Origin: Rickettsiales bacterium
Lineage (GTDB): Bacteria; Pseudomonadota; Alphaproteobacteria; Rickettsiales; Anaplasmataceae
Length of the DNA: 9,610 bases
Assembly (NCBI GenBank): GCA_031284675.1
Contig: JAITXQ010000080.1
Coordinates: 1 to 9,610, forward strand
Direction of reading: 5' to 3'
Shown here: piece after piece, positions 6,226 through 9,610 of the stretch
How the letters are laid out: every line of letters begins with the position of its first letter
Numbering within the stretch: position 1 is the stretch's first letter
Position numbers and translations under genes: made by a program
Notes under the pieces: generated by a model
The model's database searches: none
Seen by the model: the letters and a program-made list of their open reading frames with translations, nothing else
What the model was told of the DNA's origin: nothing

Positions 6226-7512
6226 ATGGATTGGTTATTGGTTTCATTATCATCAGTAATTTTTGTTTTGTTAATTTTATCGTTTTTGTTTTCAGGAGCA
6301 GAAATAGGTTTAACCTCAATTAGCCGCTCTCGAATTAATAAGCTAAAATTAAATGGCAACAAAAGAGCCAAGATAATAGACCGTTTGTTAAGTAGAAAAG
6401 AATTAACAATAGGGACAATATTGTTCGGCAATACAATTATTAATATTACTTGTTCCGCCCTATTTACAGCAATATTTATAAATTTCTTTGGAAATGAAAG
6501 CATCTTTCTATCAACAATCATAATGACGTTTTGTATTTTGTTGTTCTGCGAGGTGTTACCGAAAACTTACGCTATGCAAAATCCTGAAAAATTTGCGTCA
6601 TTTTCTGCTTATTTTTTACTGTTTTTTGTAAAGATTGTTTCTCCATTGACGTTAGGGATTCAATTTATTGTTAATCTCATCCTGAAATTATGTGGGCTGC
6701 ATAAAGATAAGGAAGTGATATCTGCAGCGGATGCAATGCGTAATATGATTACTCTTCACCGCAGTGAAGGAACCATGTTACAACAGGATCTGGATATGCT
6801 GAACAGCATACTTGATTTGGCTGAGACAGAAATATCACAAATTATGACCCATAGGAGAAATTTGTTTTCTCTTGATATAAATCGAAATAAAGAAGAGTTG
6901 ATAAGGGAAATTTTAACCAGCAGTCACAGTAGAATCCCTTTATGGCAAAAAGAACCAGAGAATATTGTTGGCGTAATTCACGTAAAAGATCTAATAAATG
7001 CCTTGCGTGAAAAGAATAATAAAACGGAAGAAGTTGACATTGCCCAAGTTATGTCAAAGCCTTGGTTCATACCAGAAAGTACGCTGCTCAGTGTGCAACT
7101 TCACAATTTTCGTCAGAACAGGAAACATTTTGCACTTGTTATTGATGAATATGGAGCATTGCAGGGGATCGTAACCCTTGAGGATATATTAGAAGAAATA
7201 GTTGGAGAAATTTCCGATGAGCATGATTTGATCACGGAGAATTTTATAAAGAGAGTGTCTGATAATATGTATCACATAGAAGGGGAATCCACGATTAGGG
7301 ATATTAACAGACAGTTACACTGGGATCTTCCTGATGAAGAAGCTACAACTCTTGCAGGTATGATTGTGAACGAGATAGAGCGCATTCCTGACGAAGGAGA
7401 GAAGTTTTCCATGTATGGTTTTCGCTTTAAGATTTTAAAAAAAGATAAAAATATTATTACTGTTATTGAAGTGCAAGTAAAAACTGATAATACTGTAGTA
7501 GCAATTAATTAG
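6226..7512 (+). CDS. CNNM/CorC-HlyC family membrane protein with CBS-pair domain
   Basis: 428 residues. The N-terminal DUF21/CNNM transmembrane domain covers about 1-160, with hydrophobic helices near 5-24, 64-88, 93-110 and 124-155. Its signatures are FLFSGAEIGLTSISRSRI (20-37) and CEVLPKT (108-114; usually GEILPKT). Then come two CBS motifs (about 205-262 and 272-330; VIDEYGALQGIVTLEDILEEIVGEI at the end of the second, residues 305-329). A CorC_HlyC transporter-associated domain runs to about residue 425 (MYHIEGES, DEEATTLAGMIV, RIPDEGEKF). Relatives bind adenine nucleotides and Mg2+ in the CBS part and act in Mg2+/Co2+ efflux or tolerance at the inner membrane. The hemolysin name sometimes used is not supported functionally. 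It is probably the first gene of the operon continuing to folD. There is no visible Shine-Dalgarno at the ATG. Confidence 0.9.
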   Translation: MDWLLVSLSSVIFVLLILSFLFSGAEIGLTSISRSRINKLKLNGNKRAKIIDRLLSRKELTIGTILFGNTIINITCSALFTAIFINFFGNESIFLSTIIMTFCILLFCEVLPKTYAMQNPEKFASFSAYFLLFFVKIVSPLTLGIQFIVNLILKLCGLHKDKEVISAADAMRNMITLHRSEGTMLQQDLDMLNSILDLAETEISQIMTHRRNLFSLDINRNKEELIREILTSSHSRIPLWQKEPENIVGVIHVKDLINALREKNNKTEEVDIAQVMSKPWFIPESTLLSVQLHNFRQNRKHFALVIDEYGALQGIVTLEDILEEIVGEISDEHDLITENFIKRVSDNMYHIEGESTIRDINRQLHWDLPDEEATTLAGMIVNEIERIPDEGEKFSMYGFRFKILKKDKNIITVIEVQVKTDNTVVAIN

Positions 7513-7521
7513 TGGAGTTTT

Positions 7522-7788
7522 ATGGAAGATACAGTAAAGATAACAGCCGAGGAGTTAAAGAGTTATATAGAGAGAATCGAAAAACTTGAACAAGAAAAGA
7601 AGGATGTGCAAGATCACATTCGTGATGTATATGCAAAAGCCGCAGATGAAGGTTGGGATACAAAAGTGATGAAACAAATTATCAGGCTAAGGAAGATGGA
7701 TGATGATGACAGAAAAGAACAAGAAATATTGCTTGATACCTATAAACGTGCGCTGAGAATAAGTTGTGAAGAAGAGTTAAGTGAATAA
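7522..7788 (+). CDS. gapR: GapR-type nucleoid-associated protein (DUF2312)
   Basis: 88 residues, the usual size. Residues 7-35 (TAEELKSYIERIEKLEQEKKD and onward) form a long amphipathic helix of coiled-coil character. This is followed by the family signature AADEGWDTKVMKQIIRLRK (40-58) and LLDTYKRAL (70-78). In Caulobacter, GapR encircles overtwisted A+T-rich DNA ahead of polymerases and helps topoisomerases; a like role is expected here. GGAG at 7514-7517, just after the upstream stop codon, is the ribosome binding site, though its 4-base distance to the ATG is short. The start lies 9 bases after the CorC-type gene and the 3' end overlaps ubiX by 8 bases, so expression is tied to a metabolic operon. 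Confidence 0.9.
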   Translation: MEDTVKITAEELKSYIERIEKLEQEKKDVQDHIRDVYAKAADEGWDTKVMKQIIRLRKMDDDDRKEQEILLDTYKRALRISCEEELSE

Positions 7789-8410
7789 TAGAATTATAAT
7801 TGGAATAAGTGGAGCATCTGGTTCTGTTTATGGTGTGCGTATTTTAGAGGTATTAAGAAAGGTTAATAAATCTCTTGAATCCTCTGCCATAATAGATTCC
7901 AGTGTCAAGCACTGGAATGATACCAAACCTGGTTATGAAACTCATTTAGTGATCAGTAGTGCTGGAAAAATAACTCTAGCTCATGAAATTCAAGGAAAAC
8001 TTGAAGATATTACGTCACTTGCAGATTTTTACTATTCTGAAGAAAAGATTGGAGAAAAAATAGCAAGTGGCTCATTTAAAACCTCAGGAATGATAGTTGC
8101 TCCATGTTCTATGAAGACAATGTCTGAAATCGCATCTGGTGTTACTTCCAATCTATTGACAAGAGCCGCAGATGTGACTCTAAAAGAAAGAAGGAAATTA
8201 GTTCTCATGGTGCGAGAATCGCCACTACATCTTGGGCATCTACGAAATATGTTAAAACTAACGGAGATGGGAGCAATTATTGCTCCGCCAGTTCCAGCTT
8301 TTTATATTAAACCAAAATCGTTGGATGATATCATTGATCACTCTATTGGCAAAATATTGGATTTATTTGATATCAAATTACCTGACTTCAAAGAGTGGCA
8401 AGGAGTGTAG
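7781..8410 (+). CDS. ubiX: Flavin prenyltransferase UbiX with an in-frame insert
   Basis: UbiX joins dimethylallyl phosphate to FMN to make the prenyl-FMN cofactor of UbiD decarboxylase, used in ubiquinone synthesis. Signatures are [19 protein letters not shown] (7-25), [19 protein letters not shown] (95-113), [18 protein letters not shown] (125-142), [14 protein letters not shown] (144-157) and PPVPAFY (169-175). The start is GTG 7781, because TAA directly precedes it in frame (7778-7780). It lies inside the end of gapR, with AAGAAGAG at 7769-7776 as a modest ribosome binding site. Homologues go from the first helix almost directly to the strand ETHLV. Here about 22 extra residues (roughly 28-51) intervene, giving 209 residues where about 190 is usual. 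The DNA of the insert holds a 9-bp hairpin. Active-site segments are intact, so the enzyme is probably functional. Confidence 0.93.
   Translation: MNNRIIIGISGASGSVYGVRILEVLRKVNKSLESSAIIDSSVKHWNDTKPGYETHLVISSAGKITLAHEIQGKLEDITSLADFYYSEEKIGEKIASGSFKTSGMIVAPCSMKTMSEIASGVTSNLLTRAADVTLKERRKLVLMVRESPLHLGHLRNMLKLTEMGAIIAPPVPAFYIKPKSLDDIIDHSIGKILDLFDIKLPDFKEWQGV
7865..7930 (+). repeat. Protein-coding palindromic element inserted in ubiX
   Basis: This stretch corresponds to the extra residues in UbiX. Its core is the perfect 9-bp inverted repeat ATTCCAGTG (7896-7904) and CACTGGAAT (7910-7918) with loop TCAAG. The right arm continues as GATA, close to the GACA that ends many dispersed Wolbachia palindromes of the CCAGTG...CACTGG type. 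The reading frame stays open through it and encodes a polar, loop-like peptide ([12 protein letters not shown]). In-frame palindromic elements of this kind are known in Rickettsia (RPE) and Wolbachia (WPE). Boundaries are estimated from the expected UbiX alignment to within about 6 bases; a matching target duplication was not evident. Confidence 0.65.
8400..8405 (+). promoter_or_regulatory. Ribosome binding site deciding the folD start
   Basis: AAGGAG, the strongest Shine-Dalgarno in the window, lies within the last codons of ubiX and 9 bases before the GTG at 8415. This supports GTG 8415 over a longer frame that opens at 8280 and runs inside ubiX. Confidence 0.75.
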
Positions 8411-8414
8411 CCAA

Positions 8415-9302
8415 GTGACAATTATTATTGACGGTAAAAAAATAGCGAATAACCTCCGTGAGAAGCTATCACAAAAAATTGATATTTTAAAGAGAGAGCA
8501 TAACATTTTTCCTTGCCTTAAAGTAATTCTTGTGGGTAGCAATCCAGCAAGTCAGGTCTACGTTCGTAATAAACAAAGAAAAGCAGAATCAATAGGCATA
8601 AGTTCTGAAACAATTCTTTTATCTTGTGAAACATCAGAAGATGAGTTAATTGGAAGAATCAATGAATTGAATAATGATCAATCTGTACATGGAATTTTAG
8701 TGCAGTTGCCTTTACCAAATCACATTAGTGCAAGCAGGGTAATTAATTCAGTAAGTGTGGAAAAAGATGTAGATGGCTTCCATGATGAAAATGTTGGCAG
8801 ATTAGTTAAAGGTGAAAAAAATTGCCTTATACCTTGCACTCCTAAAGGTTCTTTGCATTTAATTAAATCAATTGAAGAAAACCTCTCTGGTAAAAACGCA
8901 GTTGTGATTGGCAGGTCAAGCATCGTGGGCAAGCCAACGTTTCACTTATTGCTGCAAGAAAACTGCACTGTTACCATCTTGCATTCACAAAGTAAAGATT
9001 TAGCTGAATATTGCTCTAAAGCGGATATAGTAGTTGCAGCAGTGGGAAAGCCAAATTTTGTTCAAGCAGACTGGATAAAGAAAGGTGCAATAGTGATCGA
9101 TGTTGGCATAAATAGTGTTAACGTAGGAGGACAAAGTAAGCTTGTAGGTGATGTTGACTTTGAGGGAATAAAAGAAAAAGTCAAAGCTATTACACCAGTA
9201 CCCGGGGGTGTCGGTCCAATGACAATCGCATTTCTAATGATGAACACTATCATTGCTGCTTGCTTGCAGAAGGGAGTTGATGCTTCTGATTTCATTAGTT
9301 GA
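8415..9302 (+). CDS. folD: Bifunctional methylenetetrahydrofolate dehydrogenase/cyclohydrolase FolD
   Basis: 295 residues from GTG 8415. FolD interconverts 5,10-methylene-, 5,10-methenyl- and 10-formyl-tetrahydrofolate with NADP, feeding purine, thymidylate and formyl-Met synthesis in the cytoplasm. The signatures are complete: [14 protein letters not shown] (49-62) with catalytic Tyr49 and Lys53, QLPLP (97-101), KDVDGFH (117-123), PCTPKG (140-145), the NADP motif GRSSIVGKP (166-174), VIDVGIN (227-233) and [11 protein letters not shown] (260-270). The start codon is 4 bases after the ubiX stop with a strong ribosome binding site, so translation is coupled. Upstream in-frame codons from 8280 encode a nonsense extension within ubiX. 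It is the last gene of the run; no hairpin-T terminator follows. A few extra residues at the C-terminus are unremarkable. Confidence 0.95.
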   Translation: MTIIIDGKKIANNLREKLSQKIDILKREHNIFPCLKVILVGSNPASQVYVRNKQRKAESIGISSETILLSCETSEDELIGRINELNNDQSVHGILVQLPLPNHISASRVINSVSVEKDVDGFHDENVGRLVKGEKNCLIPCTPKGSLHLIKSIEENLSGKNAVVIGRSSIVGKPTFHLLLQENCTVTILHSQSKDLAEYCSKADIVVAAVGKPNFVQADWIKKGAIVIDVGINSVNVGGQSKLVGDVDFEGIKEKVKAITPVPGGVGPMTIAFLMMNTIIAACLQKGVDASDFIS

Positions 9303-9305
9303 GGT

Positions 9306-9610
9306 CTAAATAGGGAGAACTATATGAAAATAAAATATACCACTTAGTTGTCCGCCCGCGGTAATACCAGCTGTACCAATTATCTGTGGAGTGATTGCAT
9401 AATCAACGCCAACCTTCACTTTATAGGAAATGTGACCTGGTATCTTGTCTACTAAAGATGGCGTTCCGCTTCTACCTATCATATTGCTTGCCCTTTCTAA
9501 CGCTAATTCTGGATTAAGGAAGGAAGAAAGTATAGGAAATGGAAGGCTTTTTGGATTTCACGGAATAGGAAATGAGAGTAGAAAAGATGTGAACCAAGAA
9601 ATTAACAGGA
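9306..9610 (-). pseudogene. Frameshifted gene remnant, possibly an outer-membrane surface antigen
   Basis: On the - strand one frame is open from 9609 down to a TAA at 9514-9516 (31 codons from the window edge, ending SISYTFFLP). A second frame is open from 9557 down to a stop at 9306-9308 (83 residues). The second contains NPELALERASNMIGRSGTP, then VDKIPGHISYKVKVGVDYA and ITPQIIGTAGITAGGQ. A single extra base in the 9517-9557 overlap, for example in the T/C-rich run near 9517-9535, would fuse the two. Alternating polar and hydrophobic residues in SYKVKVGVDYAITPQIIGTAG look like beta-barrel strands. That suggests the surface-antigen (Wsp/P44-like) proteins of Anaplasmataceae, but I cannot confirm it. 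The last codons (GIFYFHIVLPI) probably come from unrelated DNA. The 5' end lies beyond the window. That the DNA was once coding seems likely; the family is a guess. Confidence 0.4.
9312..9347 (+). other. Ribosome binding site plus seven-codon stub (possible truncated gene start)
   Basis: AGGGAG (9312-9317) sits 6 bases before ATG 9324, which opens a seven-residue frame, MKIKYTT, ended by TAG (9345-9347). The good spacing suggests the surviving front of a gene once placed after folD and cut off where unrelated sequence begins near 9340. It may also be coincidence. Confidence 0.25.

Noticed and set aside
6226..7512. Hemolysin function for the CorC/HlyC-type protein
   Set aside because: The name is historical. 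The domain set is CNNM plus CBS pair plus CorC_HlyC, which points to divalent cation handling, and no toxin feature is visible.
8280..8414. Longer N-terminal extension of folD starting with TTG at 8280
   Set aside because: The added residues lie entirely within ubiX in another frame and resemble no FolD. GTG 8415 has the strong AAGGAG and gives the family length.

Overview
The window is A+T-rich bacterial chromosome (about two-thirds A+T by eye). Gene content and style point to an obligate intracellular alphaproteobacterium of the Anaplasmataceae, most probably Wolbachia. The reasons are an ihfA-merR pair, a GapR (DUF2312) nucleoid protein, a palindromic element translated in-frame inside ubiX, decayed gene fragments at both ends, and long A+T-rich spacers. 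The genus call is an inference from protein style, not from a database match. All intact genes are on the + strand.

Layout. Positions 1-692 hold the C-terminal half of a major-facilitator transporter, apparently broken by a frameshift near position 100. Positions 753-1393 hold ihfA and a MerR-type regulator with a 4-base overlap. A perfect 12-bp inverted repeat lies over the likely ihfA promoter. After a 198-base spacer with a hairpin-plus-promoter arrangement comes a secreted protein of the intradiol ring-cleavage dioxygenase family (1592-2242) that seems to lack two of the four iron ligands. Next are pepA (leucyl aminopeptidase, 2304-3764), a zinc-free quinone oxidoreductase (3849-4826) and an argD-type aminotransferase (4933-6111), each with its own short spacer.

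Positions 6226-9302 form a tight four-gene run: a CNNM/CorC-type membrane protein with CBS domains, gapR, ubiX and folD. Starts overlap or nearly abut the preceding stops, so co-transcription and coupled translation are likely. The run mixes cation homeostasis, chromosome organisation, prenyl-FMN supply for ubiquinone synthesis, and one-carbon metabolism. UbiX carries an insert of about 22 residues whose DNA contains a perfect 9-bp hairpin, the hallmark of protein-coding palindromic elements in Wolbachia and Rickettsia.

The last 300 bases hold no intact gene: a short ribosome-binding-site-plus-ATG stub on the + strand and, on the - strand, a frameshifted remnant of what may be an outer-membrane surface antigen running off the window end.

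I saw no CRISPR array, complete insertion sequence, rRNA or tRNA. Most of the window is ordinary housekeeping. The points most worth a second look are the ubiX insert, the ihfA operator-like palindrome and the altered dioxygenase active site.
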